NCBI RefSeq assembly: GCF_044772865.1
Contig: NZ_CP173030.1
Location: 1 to 53,157, forward strand
DNA from: Algirhabdus cladophorae
GTDB taxonomy: Bacteria > Pseudomonadota > Alphaproteobacteria > Rhodobacterales > Rhodobacteraceae
Direction: 5' to 3'
DNA: 53,157 bases
The notes below the pieces were generated by a model. The model saw only the letters and a list, made by a program, of their open reading frames with translations. It was not told the DNA's origin and made no database searches. The position numbers and the translations under genes were made by a program. Below are positions 9,307 through 16,941 of the stretch, one piece after another. Position 1 is the stretch's first letter; every line of letters starts with the position of its first letter.

Positions 9307-10604
9307 TGGTCAGCCTCCAGTTTGTCCCATGCTGTGATCAAATGGCCTTTGAAATCCTCATAGGCCAAATCGAAGGATGTCCGCGCACGCCGCCATGTCT
9401 CGCGGGTCATGTCGCGGTAGTCAATTTCATAGATCGAGGACAAGAAGCGGCTGGATTGTTCAACCGCCCGCGTCATCTCGATCGGGTTGGGTGCGACCCT
9501 GTCCCCAAAGACCTTAAGGAAGGCCGATTGCATCGCACGGTGCAGGTCATTGTTCGGCTCAAACCGGGTCAACAAAAACCGCACATCCGCAAAGGCTTTG
9601 GGCAGTGTCCCCGCGGGGACAGAGCTGGATTTGAAGCGCCCCAAGTCCTCCAAAGCCTCGGCAAGCTGACCAATAAAAGAGGTTGTGCTGTCGTATTCCC
9701 AATAGCCCGGACCGGACGGGATATAGAGCACATCCGCCGCAAAAACCGCGTTCATCGACTGATAGCCAATGGCGGGCGGGCAGTCGAAAATGATCATGTC
9801 ATAGGCGTCCGCAGGCAATTGATCCAAATAGCGCGACACAGCCGCAAAGAACGACCATTCGGGGTTGAGATGCCGGTACTGGGCCGAGGCAAATTCGACA
9901 AAGGCCGCATTGGCACAGGACGGCACCAGATCAATGGTGGGCCAACACGTGGGTTTGATGAAATCGGTCACGCGCAAATCATCAAGGCCCATATCCGTGA
10001 TCGCCGCAGGCAGTTTGCGCTGGGGCAGGGCGGTCCCACTTTCAGCGCCTTGAGCCGCGGTATTCATGCGTTGGGTTTCGTGAATCAGATCGCGGGCCAT
10101 GATGCCCCAAACGGTGTATTCCTCATCCACATCGCTCAGGCCCATAGAATGACTGAGTGTCGCTTGCGGATCGAAATCAACACAAAGCACGCGGTACCCA
10201 TCCAGGGCCGCAGCATGGGCGAAATGCAAGGCCACCGTAGATTTGCCAGCCCCCCCTTTGAAATTGGCGATGGCGGCCCGAATGGCACGCTTGCCCGTGG
10301 GGCGTTCGGGCATCAGGCTTTTGCGGTTTACCTTGAGACGGCGGCGCAACTGGTTGATTTCCTCAAGGCTGTACCACCGCTGACGACCATCTTCCTCGAC
10401 CTCGCCTTGGGGCAGGGAGGGGTCAGCCGCCAAGCGACCGCGCAAGGTGCTTTGATTAACCTTAAAAATCAGCTCGCCCAACTCCCAACTGGAGAACCGG
10501 CGCAGCGTCTTTTCAACCTCGGGCGAATAGGTTTGCTGGCGGATAAAGCTCTGCATCTTGAGGGATTGCGCCTGAAGATTGTGCAGTTCGGTATGGGTGA
10601 ACAT
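9303..10604 (-). CDS. parA: ParA/RepA-family partition ATPase
   Basis: This 433-residue Walker-type partition ATPase moves ParB-bound plasmids and often autoregulates its operon. It has an N-terminal MerR-like winged-helix segment (about 40-92, FKVNQSTLRGRL and YSLEEINQLRRRL), a deviant Walker A KGGAGKS (116-122), the Walker A' segment VDFDPQATLSH and a Walker B-type MIIFDCPPA. It is translated ahead of parB with a 4-nt overlap and diverges from the replication gene across about 450 nt of noncoding DNA. A perfect parS-like palindrome lies in the gene and a near-perfect one just upstream of it. Confidence 0.93.
   Translation of the reverse strand: MFTHTELHNLQAQSLKMQSFIRQQTYSPEVEKTLRRFSSWELGELIFKVNQSTLRGRLAADPSLPQGEVEEDGRQRWYSLEEINQLRRRLKVNRKSLMPERPTGKRAIRAAIANFKGGAGKSTVALHFAHAAALDGYRVLCVDFDPQATLSHSMGLSDVDEEYTVWGIMARDLIHETQRMNTAAQGAESGTALPQRKLPAAITDMGLDDLRVTDFIKPTCWPTIDLVPSCANAAFVEFASAQYRHLNPEWSFFAAVSRYLDQLPADAYDMIIFDCPPAIGYQSMNAVFAADVLYIPSGPGYWEYDSTTSFIGQLAEALEDLGRFKSSSVPAGTLPKAFADVRFLLTRFEPNNDLHRAMQSAFLKVFGDRVAPNPIEMTRAVEQSSRFLSSIYEIDYRDMTRETWRRARTSFDLAYEDFKGHLITAWDKLEADQ
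9607..9620. other. parS-like palindrome 5 (perfect), inside parA
   Basis: A perfect GTCCCCGCGGGGAC with flanking T/A making a 16-bp palindrome, identical to the one in bchD. It encodes Ser-Val-Pro-Ala-Gly-Thr in ParA. Confidence 0.75.
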
Positions 10605-10636
10605 AAATGGATGCCTGTTGTTATAGTTGCCCAGCT

Positions 10637-10650
10637 GTCCCTGCGGGGAC
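10637..10650. other. parS-like palindrome 6 (one mismatch), upstream of parA
   Basis: GTCCCTGCGGGGAC, one base off the consensus, lies 33 nt upstream of the parA ATG. Its position suits both centromere function and ParB/ParA autoregulation of the par operon. Confidence 0.6.
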
Positions 10651-10840
10651 GCTAAACCTGTCTGGTTTCCGTTTTACGCCGGATTTGCCAAAAATGCAAA
10701 AGGGGATATTCTGGAATTCCCTGTTTCTGGATTTACACAGAAACCGCTGATTTTATTGGGGAAAGCGATTCGGGAGTCATCAGGGAGATTGCCCCAAGCC
10801 AAGACAAAATATTGGGGGACAGCATGCAACGGATCCCTAC

Positions 10841-10874
10841 AAATAGGGTGACAAAACAGGCTAAATAGGGGACA
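10841..10874 (+). repeat. Iteron-like direct repeats in the origin region
   Basis: AAATAGGGTGACA (10841-10853) and AAATAGGGGACA (10863-10874) are two direct copies 22 nt apart, about two helical turns. A diverged copy lies at 10809-10821. They are candidate initiator-binding sites. Confidence 0.5.
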
Positions 10875-10956
10875 CGTAGGATGTCCCATAATACCTTTAA
10901 TACCAAAATTATCATTTGAATTGGGTTTAGGTTTGGACGCCAACTGATTTGGGGGC

Positions 10957-10985
10957 TTGACAGAATCGAGGTTGAGGACGCAAAT
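10957..10985 (+). promoter_or_regulatory. Possible promoter for the replication gene
   Basis: A consensus -35 TTGACA at 10957 is followed 17 nt later by GCAAAT, a poor -10. It points towards rep. The call rests mainly on the -35 box. Confidence 0.3.
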
Positions 10986-11036
10986 CAGGGCATGGGGCTG
11001 TAAAAGCGTTGGCAAAAACGATACCAGTCCCCAGCA

Positions 11037-11062
11037 ATGCTAGACGCTAAATGATCTAGCAT
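11037..11062. promoter_or_regulatory. Inverted repeat in front of the replication gene (operator or RNA hairpin)
   Basis: A perfect 8-bp inverted repeat, ATGCTAGA and TCTAGCAT, flanks a 10-nt spacer and runs into the first ATG of the open frame. It could be an autoregulatory operator or a 5' mRNA hairpin limiting initiator synthesis. Confidence 0.55.
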
Positions 11063-11102
11063 GATGAGGCGGCGCCAGAAATGGCAGATATCGAGGGACA
11101 TC

Positions 11103-11786
11103 ATGCAGTTGGTGAAACCTGTGGGACGCGGTGCGTCTGCACGGAAATACGATCTTTTGACAGCTTTGGGCGCCTATGCACTGGCCCATGACAAGCACCG
11201 ACAGCGATTGGTCTTGCGTTTGATGACGCTTGTCACCGCGCGCTACAATTGGCAGCGCGATGAACTGGCTGTGGGGCAACGCGAGATCGCGCGGATGTGG
11301 TCTGTGGATGAACGCACAGTCAAGCGTGAGATGGCAAAGCTGCGTGGCATGGGGTGGCTGAGGGTCAAACGGGCAGGGGCCCGGGGACGGGTCACGGAAT
11401 ACGGCCTTCAAATCGATGAGATCCTGCAAGACACCGCCACGCATTGGCCATCTGTTGGCCCCGATTTCGCGTTGCGTATGGAAGGTACACCCGCGCCAGA
11501 CACCAATGTTGTGCCCATGGTTCCAAATACTCACGTGGCGGCACCCGATCTGACGACGGGCGATGAATGGAGCCTTGCGCAAGCCGTGTTGCACCAAGAG
11601 GACCCCAGCCTCTATGCCGCTTGGCTGCGTGGGCTCACCCGCGAAAGCAGGGCAGGGGGGCGGTTGACCCTACGTGCGCCCAGCCGGTTTCATGCAGCCT
11701 ATGTGCAAACCCATTTGTTGGGGCAGGTTGTGGCAGTGGTCCAATCTGTTGACGCGGATGTTGTGGATGTGATCCTGATCGTTTGA
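11103..11786 (+). CDS. DnaA-like plasmid replication initiator
   Basis: This is a replication initiator of the Rhodobacterales DnaA-like plasmid type. The frame opens at ATG 11061, but that codon overlaps an inverted repeat and lacks a ribosome site. ATG 11103, preceded by GAGGGA, gives 227 residues and is preferred. The N-terminal half contains a winged-helix-like segment (VGQREIARMWSVDERTVKRE). The C-terminal ~75 residues (WSLAQAVLHQEDPSLYAAWL, then LTLRAPSRFHAAYVQTHLLG) resemble DnaA domain I, the DnaB-interaction module. It has no AAA+ ATPase domain, so it is not a chromosomal DnaA. It diverges from parAB across the probable origin, the usual order for this replicon class. Confidence 0.85.
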   Translation: MQLVKPVGRGASARKYDLLTALGAYALAHDKHRQRLVLRLMTLVTARYNWQRDELAVGQREIARMWSVDERTVKREMAKLRGMGWLRVKRAGARGRVTEYGLQIDEILQDTATHWPSVGPDFALRMEGTPAPDTNVVPMVPNTHVAAPDLTTGDEWSLAQAVLHQEDPSLYAAWLRGLTRESRAGGRLTLRAPSRFHAAYVQTHLLGQVVAVVQSVDADVVDVILIV

Positions 11787-11941
11787 CGGGCATATGTCAC
11801 GATGAATTGAAAAGATGCGAGAAATAATCCCAATTCATGGAGGTTATTCCAATATTTTGGGACCAAATGTGACGTCTCTCGGGGCAGATTGATGCCTATA
11901 CGAAAGGCCCCTCATGTTCCTCATTCAACCTGCCCAATAAG

Positions 11942-12751
11942 ATGTGTCGACTTGCTGCATATCTTGGCCCCGCTCTTGCGATCTCGCGCATAGTTGTTGA
12001 TCCCAGTCATTCGCTTTTGGAACAAAGCCAACATGCCAATGAAGCCAAAATTGCGGTGCAAGGCGACGGATTTGGCTTTGCGTGGTACGACGGGGACCAA
12101 GGACCTGGCCAATACCGTGATATCCTGCCGGCTTGGTCTGATGGGAACCTGTTGAGCCTGTGTTCGATGATCCGCGCCCCGCTTTTTCTGGCTCATGTCC
12201 GCGCCTCGACTTCGGGCGAGACATCTCGCGTCAATTGTCATCCGTTCGTCCATGGTAAATGGTCCTTCATGCACAATGGGCAGGTGCCAGATATTGCCGA
12301 AATCCGGCGGCCGCTGGAGGCGTTGTTGCCGGACGACCTTTATGCAGCAAGACGTGGCAGCACAGACAGCGAGTTGATCTTTTTGCTGATGCTGGCCAAG
12401 GGTTTGGACGAGGATCCGGTGGAAGCGGCCCGCGTCGTGGTCGAGATCCTGCAAACCTTCAGTGTTTACGGATCAGGGGCTAAGAACGCTGTGCGTTTGA
12501 CCTGTGTGATGAGCAATGGATCAGAGATTTTTGCGTTCCGCCATGCCAGCGATGGGCGCGCGCCCAGCCTTTATCGCCAAACTTCGCAGGACAGCGGCAT
12601 CATCTTAGCGTCCGAGCCGTTGGATGACACACTTGGAGATTGGGCGCCGGTCCCTCAAAATGTTGTTTTGAAGGTCTCTGACAATGGTGTGAACGCCACG
12701 CCGTTTGAAGTAACGGACGAACAGATGACGGATGCAGAGTTGGTGATATGA
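11942..12751 (+). CDS. Class II glutamine amidotransferase domain protein
   Basis: This 269-residue protein has an N-terminal Ntn-hydrolase glutaminase domain. It begins MCRLAAYLGP, so Cys2 is the likely nucleophile after Met removal. It contains the AHVRAST strand and NCHPFVHGKWSFMHNG of the YafJ/EgtC-type subgroup, and GSTDSELIF. These proteins hydrolyse gamma-glutamyl amides; the acceptor reaction cannot be read from the sequence. It lies 155 nt after the replication gene on the same strand and has no known role in photosynthesis, so it is a passenger or a chromosomal flank gene. The gap before it shows no clear motif. Confidence 0.85.
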   Translation: MCRLAAYLGPALAISRIVVDPSHSLLEQSQHANEAKIAVQGDGFGFAWYDGDQGPGQYRDILPAWSDGNLLSLCSMIRAPLFLAHVRASTSGETSRVNCHPFVHGKWSFMHNGQVPDIAEIRRPLEALLPDDLYAARRGSTDSELIFLLMLAKGLDEDPVEAARVVVEILQTFSVYGSGAKNAVRLTCVMSNGSEIFAFRHASDGRAPSLYRQTSQDSGIILASEPLDDTLGDWAPVPQNVVLKVSDNGVNATPFEVTDEQMTDAELVI

Positions 12752-12791
12752 ACACCCAGACGCGCGACATGCAGTTTGGGAGCACAATGTA

Positions 12792-13046
12792 ATGGGTGAC
12801 GCACCCGTCGGTTGGACCCAGATCCTTGATCCTGGCGAAAAGATCCTTTGGCAAGGTCAACCTGACGCGGGCATTGGTGCTAAGAAAGACACGATCTATT
12901 TCGCGAAAGACGTCTGGAAGAATAAGGGCGACTATTACAGCGTGCCCATCAGTTTTGAGTACATCGACAATGGCCTTGAGGTTCTGGGCCTGATCCGTGC
13001 AATCCAAACCCTGCATAAGCATGGGGAATCTGTCGATAGACCACAA
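12792..13046 (+). pseudogene. Remnant of a bacterial-PH-domain membrane protein with a large internal deletion
   Basis: The frame starts MGDAPVGWTQILDPGEKILW, the N-terminus of a family of small roseobacter membrane proteins with PH-like domains. After about 28 residues it jumps to a C-terminal-like segment (DTIYFAKDVW, then VPISFEYIDNGLEVLGLIRA). The membrane and PH core of perhaps 130 residues appears to be missing in frame; this comparison is from memory of the family. The open frame continues to 13100 through the cycA terminator, which is not real coding. PuhB in this window has a related opening (EGEEILWQGRPNW) but is a separate gene. Confidence 0.5.
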
Positions 13047-13076
13047 AAAAGCCGCCCCGGTGCCCGGAGCGGCTTT
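13045..13076 (-). terminator. Rho-independent terminator of cycA
   Basis: Read on the minus strand, a GC-rich stem (AAAGCCGC, CCGG and complements) is followed by a run of six T. It lies 20 nt after the cycA stop. Confidence 0.85.
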
Positions 13077-13096
13077 GAAACTGGAACATCCAAAAC

Positions 13097-13588
13097 TTAG
13101 TTGGTTGTCGTTGTCTCTTCTGCGGCCTCTTCCATGGCTGGGCCAATGGATTTCAAATAGGCATAAAGGTTCAGTGCGTCTTCTTCTTTACGCACTTTGA
13201 AGGCCATTTTGCCGCGGGCTTTTTTGTCGTCCAACGCGATGCGCAAAAAGCCAGTTGGATCCTGAACATAGGCGACAAAAGACTCTTCTGCCCAAATCAG
13301 ACCAGCCTCTTCGCCAGCGGCGATCATCGACTTGGAATACTTAAAGTCTTCGACTGCGCCAGCTGCGCGTCCTACAACACCGTAAAGGTTTGGGCCTGTT
13401 TTCGCTTTTTTGCCCGCCAGAACATTTCCGTCGGCATCTGCAACAACGTGGCAGGCCACGCATTGCTTGAATGCCTTTTCGCCGGCTTCTGCGTCGCCTG
13501 TGGCGGTCAGATCAACGGCGTGCCCGTCTGCAAGGGCAGGGGCTGCCATAAGGGTTGCCGCGGCCAGTGCGATCAGATTGAATTTCAT
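13097..13588 (-). CDS. cycA: Cytochrome c2, periplasmic electron carrier
   Basis: Cytochrome c2 carries electrons from the bc1 complex to the reaction centre (via PufC where present) in the periplasm. ATG 13588 with an upstream GGAG gives 163 residues; the longer open frame to 13687 adds an unlikely extension. The Sec signal peptide covers about residues 1-20 (MKFNLIALAAATLMAAPALA). The haem site is CVACH (43-47) and the likely axial Met is M128 in GKM. The tail is acidic and Thr-rich. Its own terminator lies just downstream. Its place near hemA and puhE is usual for roseobacter PGCs. Confidence 0.93.
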   Translation of the reverse strand: MKFNLIALAAATLMAAPALADGHAVDLTATGDAEAGEKAFKQCVACHVVADADGNVLAGKKAKTGPNLYGVVGRAAGAVEDFKYSKSMIAAGEEAGLIWAEESFVAYVQDPTGFLRIALDDKKARGKMAFKVRKEEDALNLYAYLKSIGPAMEEAAEETTTTN

Positions 13589-13705
13589 AAGGTGTCTCCC
13601 AAATTTTGGTCCGAGCCATAAACTAGGCCCTAAAACCAGACAGGCAAGGGGAAAAACCATCACTTTGTGGCGATGACTTGCCCACATACAGGGTGGGTCG
13701 TGCGG

Positions 13706-15280
13706 TCACAGGATGAAATCAGTGGAGTCCGCATCGGAAAACGACAGGCCCTCGATCATGACCGAGCCTGTGCCGCCGAGTTCTGACAGGTCCAGAAACG
13801 TGGTGTTATTGCCTGCATTGCTGAGGGCAGGGGCGATTTTTCCGTTGTAGTTGTTTTCGTTAAACCCAAAGGCACGCAGATCGATGCGGTCGATGCCGTT
13901 TTCAAAGTCAGTGATCCGGTCATTGCCTGCGGTGCGGTTGAATTGGAACGTATCCTGGCCTTTGCCACCGGTCAGCGTGTCGTCATCATGACCGCCATTG
14001 AGCAGATCAAAGCCATTGCCGCCACTTAGGCTATCTTGCCCGCGTCCACCGATCAAAATGTCCTTGTTGTTGCCGCCAGACAGGCTGTCGTCACCTGCTT
14101 TGCCCTTTAGTTCGTCATCGCCAACGCCACCTCGGAAGGTATCCTCAGAATTGCCACCAATCAGCTTGTCAGCCCCGGCACCACCGATCACCTCGCCATT
14201 GACCTGACCGGTGCCGCGGTAGGTATTTTCACCGTCTGAAAACAAAATGTCGCCGTTGATTTCGCCTGCATTGATAATTGAAAAACCATCGGAGCCCACG
14301 AAAATCTGTTCCTCGATCACGCCTCGATTGGTGATTTTGCCGCCAACACTTATCATCGAAATAGCGTCCGTAATTGTGCCGGTGTTGATCAGTTCATTTT
14401 GGTTGCCATTGATCGCGACACGGCCTTCGATTGTGCCCGTGTTTTTGATGAGGCTGTTGTCGCCGGTGCGGTTTATCGCGCCGAATTCATAGGCGGAGCG
14501 AATAACACCGGTATTGAGAATAACGCCAAGGTTACCATCGACCAAAAGTGCCTCTGCTGAACCGCCACTGAGGGTGCCGTGGTTTTCGATGCGGAAACTA
14601 GCACTGCTCACGTTCAGCCCGACGTCAGTGCCTGAGATAGTGCCAGAATTTGTGACGGCGCCCCGAAGACCGTTTAGGGTAACCCCATCTTGGCCGAAGA
14701 CCTCTCCAGAGTTACTGACGATGCTGTCGTCCCCGTCTACGTCAATGCCGGCTGTCCTTCCTTTGACCAAACCGTAATTATTTATAAGTGCTTGATTACC
14801 GGCATAGTCGATACCATCAAAACTACCGCTAAGGATACCTGTTGCACTGATGGTGATCCGCGCGGCATCACCTGTGAATTCCAGGCCGTCGCTATTTCCT
14901 GTGGCCGTGCCGCTGATTTCGATATCCCAGTTGTCGCCGTTAATCTCTATCGCGTCTGTAGAGCCAGTTAAGGATCCTTGAACGTACAGATCCCCTGAAT
15001 CGCCATTCACATCGATACCATCGAAATCCGCAAAAATGACGCCCGTGGGCAAGATCACTAACTTTGTGTTATTCGAAGCATTGTTAGTAGAGATATTGAT
15101 CCCATTGCCGTCGGCAATAACGGTGCCAGCCAAAATATAGTCTACGCTGTTGAGTGGTGCGGAAAAATCAATTCCGGATCCCGCGTTCGTAATGACTGAG
15201 AATTGAGAGGTGAAATATATTTCACTTGCTGTGGAAATTGTATATCCAGAGGATGCGCTTCCAGTGTTTACGACGGCCAT
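13706..15280 (-). CDS. Secreted RTX/parallel-beta-helix repeat protein, function unknown
   Basis: This 524-residue protein has three parts. Residues 1-365 carry degenerate N-x-G-x-I type repeats (INNYGLVKGRTAGIDVDG, VTNSGTISGTDVGLNV), suggesting a right-handed beta-helix. Residues about 367-447 carry roughly eight RTX calcium-binding nonapeptides (GGVGDDELKGKAGDDSLSGG). The last 77 residues (ITDFENGIDRIDLRAFGF) resemble a type I secretion signal region. There is no Sec signal. No ABC/HlyD exporter lies in the window, so export would need one encoded elsewhere. It sits between cycA and an MFS remnant on the hemA side and has no known photosynthetic role. Its upstream DNA looks more AT-rich than the flanks, so recent acquisition is plausible. 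Confidence 0.85.
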   Translation of the reverse strand: MAVVNTGSASSGYTISTASEIYFTSQFSVITNAGSGIDFSAPLNSVDYILAGTVIADGNGINISTNNASNNTKLVILPTGVIFADFDGIDVNGDSGDLYVQGSLTGSTDAIEINGDNWDIEISGTATGNSDGLEFTGDAARITISATGILSGSFDGIDYAGNQALINNYGLVKGRTAGIDVDGDDSIVSNSGEVFGQDGVTLNGLRGAVTNSGTISGTDVGLNVSSASFRIENHGTLSGGSAEALLVDGNLGVILNTGVIRSAYEFGAINRTGDNSLIKNTGTIEGRVAINGNQNELINTGTITDAISMISVGGKITNRGVIEEQIFVGSDGFSIINAGEINGDILFSDGENTYRGTGQVNGEVIGGAGADKLIGGNSEDTFRGGVGDDELKGKAGDDSLSGGNNKDILIGGRGQDSLSGGNGFDLLNGGHDDDTLTGGKGQDTFQFNRTAGNDRITDFENGIDRIDLRAFGFNENNYNGKIAPALSNAGNNTTFLDLSELGGTGSVMIEGLSFSDADSTDFIL

Positions 15281-15391
15281 AATAAAATCCTTTGATCCGA
15301 AAAATTTGGAATTGTTTTCAATTGGGTCGAAATCTAACAGAAAACGCTATTTTACCCCAAACTTTTTCTTTGTCCCGAGTGTTTGGAGGTT

Positions 15392-15637
15392 TTAGGCAGC
15401 GTTGGTCTCGTCATCCGACTTTTTAGCTGTCCACGTTCCTGCGGCCACAACTGCGAAGATCCCCGTCAGGATCAGCCAAAACGCGTAAGGTCCGTAGACG
15501 TGCATGGCCCAGCCCACAATCAGCGGTCCAAGGATAGCGCCGACCCCAAATGACAGTACCCGCCCGCCAGAGGTTGCGGGCATGTGCTCCCCGAGGGGAT
15601 CAGCTTGGCAAAGCAGGAAGCCTGTGCCATGCGGCAT
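15392..15637 (-). pseudogene. C-terminal fragment of an MFS transporter
   Basis: The 81-codon frame ends in two MFS-like transmembrane helices (VGAILGPLIVGWAMHVYGPY and AFWLILTGIFAVVAAGTW) preceded by MPATSGGRVLSF, the usual loop before the last helices. The rest of a transporter of about 400 residues is absent; upstream is only the hemA terminator. It is read as a truncated gene. It does not match LhaA or the other PucC-type carrier in this window. Confidence 0.7.
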
Positions 15638-15669
15638 CCCTGCCTGTTTGTGACAGATTGTGCAAAATC

Positions 15670-15699
15670 AAAAAGGGGCGCCCTATGACAGACGCCCCC
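15670..15699 (-). terminator. Rho-independent terminator after hemA
   Basis: GGGGCG and CGCCCC arms enclose a 12-nt loop, followed on the minus strand by a T run. It lies 28 nt past the hemA stop and ends the bchF-to-hemA superoperon. Confidence 0.75.
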
Positions 15700-15726
15700 A
15701 ATTGGGTTCAGTGGTTTGAAATGTGT

Positions 15727-16941
15727 TTAGGCGACCGCGTGGGAAATCGCACATTGCTTCCACAGCACAGCCAGGGCCTGAACCAGATGTTCGATGTCGG
15801 CATCCGTGTGCAAAGGACCAGGTGTGAACCGCAAGCGTTCGGTGCCCTTGGGCACAGTTGGATAGTTGATGGGTTGGACGTAGATGCCATATTGCTCCAT
15901 CAAAATATCAGCCAGTTGGCGGCATTTCACGGGATCTTTGATCATCACCGGAATGATGTGGCTGGGGTTGTCCAGATGCGGAATGCCTTGGGCATCCAGT
16001 CGCGCGCGCAGCTTGGCCACTTGTTCGCGTTGGCGCGTGCGTTCCATATCGCTGGTCTTGAGATGTGCGATGGATGTCTTGGCAGCGGCCGCCACAGCAG
16101 GGGGCAGGGCCGTGGTAAAGATGAACCCGCTGGCAAAGGAGCGGATGAAATCGCACAGGGCGGCTGATCCGGTGATATAGCCCCCAACACAGCCATAGGC
16201 CTTGCCCAACGTGCCTTCGATCAAAGTGATCCGATCGGCCAGACCTTCTTGTTCGGAAATGCCGCCACCGCGTGGGCCGTAAAGGCCAACGGCGTGCACT
16301 TCGTCCAGATAAGACATGGCGCCGTGCTTTTCGCAGACGTCCAAAATCTCGGCCATGGGGCAGATATCACCGTCCATGGAATAGACGGATTCAAATGCTA
16401 CGATCTTGGTTGCATTGGCGGGCAGGGCGGCCAGTTTGCGGTCCAGATCTTCTGGATCATTATGCTTCCAGATCACTTTGTCAGCGCGGCTGTGGCGAAT
16501 GCCTTCGATCATGGATGCGTGGTTTTCACTGTCTGACAGGATCACCGCATTTGGCAGACGGCTGCCAAGGGTCGACAGGGCGGCCCAGTTGGACACATAG
16601 CCCGAGGTGAACAACAGCGCTGCTTCCTTTTGGTGCAGATCAGCCAGTTCAGCTTCAAGTGCAAGGTGGTGAATATTGGTGCCCGAGATGTTGCGTGTGC
16701 CACCTGCGCCAGTGCCCGAGGCCTCGACCGTTTTGATCATCGCCTCGATCACGGCAGGATGATGGCCCATGCCCAGATAGTCGTTGGAACACCAAACGGT
16801 CACATCGCGGGCTTCGCCGTCGGTGTGGTTGGCGGCCCGTGGAAACTTGCCACATTGGCGTTCAAGTTCGGCAAAGATGCGGTAGTTTCCGTCTTCTTTA
16901 AGCTGATCGATTTGGGTTTGGAAAAGCGCATCAAAGTTCAT
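15727..16941 (-). CDS. hemA: 5-aminolevulinate synthase
   Basis: HemA is the PLP enzyme that condenses glycine and succinyl-CoA to 5-aminolevulinate, the entry to haem and bacteriochlorophyll. The 404-residue protein starts MNFDALFQTQIDQLKEDGNY and carries the PLP lysine K247 in EGTLGKAYG, the SGYVSNWAAL and YLDEVHAVGLYGPRGGG motifs and the usual length. The start overlaps the puhE stop by 4 nt (16938-16941). Having hemA in the cluster ties precursor supply to pigment demand. A second, chromosomal copy is common in the order but cannot be seen here. Confidence 0.98.
   Translation of the reverse strand: MNFDALFQTQIDQLKEDGNYRIFAELERQCGKFPRAANHTDGEARDVTVWCSNDYLGMGHHPAVIEAMIKTVEASGTGAGGTRNISGTNIHHLALEAELADLHQKEAALLFTSGYVSNWAALSTLGSRLPNAVILSDSENHASMIEGIRHSRADKVIWKHNDPEDLDRKLAALPANATKIVAFESVYSMDGDICPMAEILDVCEKHGAMSYLDEVHAVGLYGPRGGGISEQEGLADRITLIEGTLGKAYGCVGGYITGSAALCDFIRSFASGFIFTTALPPAVAAAAKTSIAHLKTSDMERTRQREQVAKLRARLDAQGIPHLDNPSHIIPVMIKDPVKCRQLADILMEQYGIYVQPINYPTVPKGTERLRFTPGPLHTDADIEHLVQALAVLWKQCAISHAVA

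Larger units (their letters stand above)
10651..11060. other. Probable plasmid replication origin region (noncoding)
   Basis: This gap between divergent parA and rep has no convincing gene. It holds two close repeats of AAATAGGG(G/T)GACA at 10841-10853 and 10863-10874, with a related copy at 10809-10821. A GGGACA/TGTCCC inverted repeat lies at 10869-10887. A markedly AT-rich stretch follows at about 10888-10925, and ATTGGGG-type words recur at 10755, 10811 and 10947. Repeats next to an AT-rich segment beside the initiator gene are the usual plan of an oriV. No classical DnaA box (TTATCCACA) is present. Assignment is by context. Confidence 0.6.

Noticed and set aside
9258..10655. A 465-codon plus-strand open frame opposite parA
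   Set aside because: It is antisense to a clear ParA with Walker motifs, has no recognisable domain, and reflects codon bias on the other strand.
11061..11102. ATG 11061 as the start of the replication gene
   Set aside because: It overlaps the inverted repeat and has no ribosome site; ATG 11103 follows GAGGGA. The earlier start remains possible.
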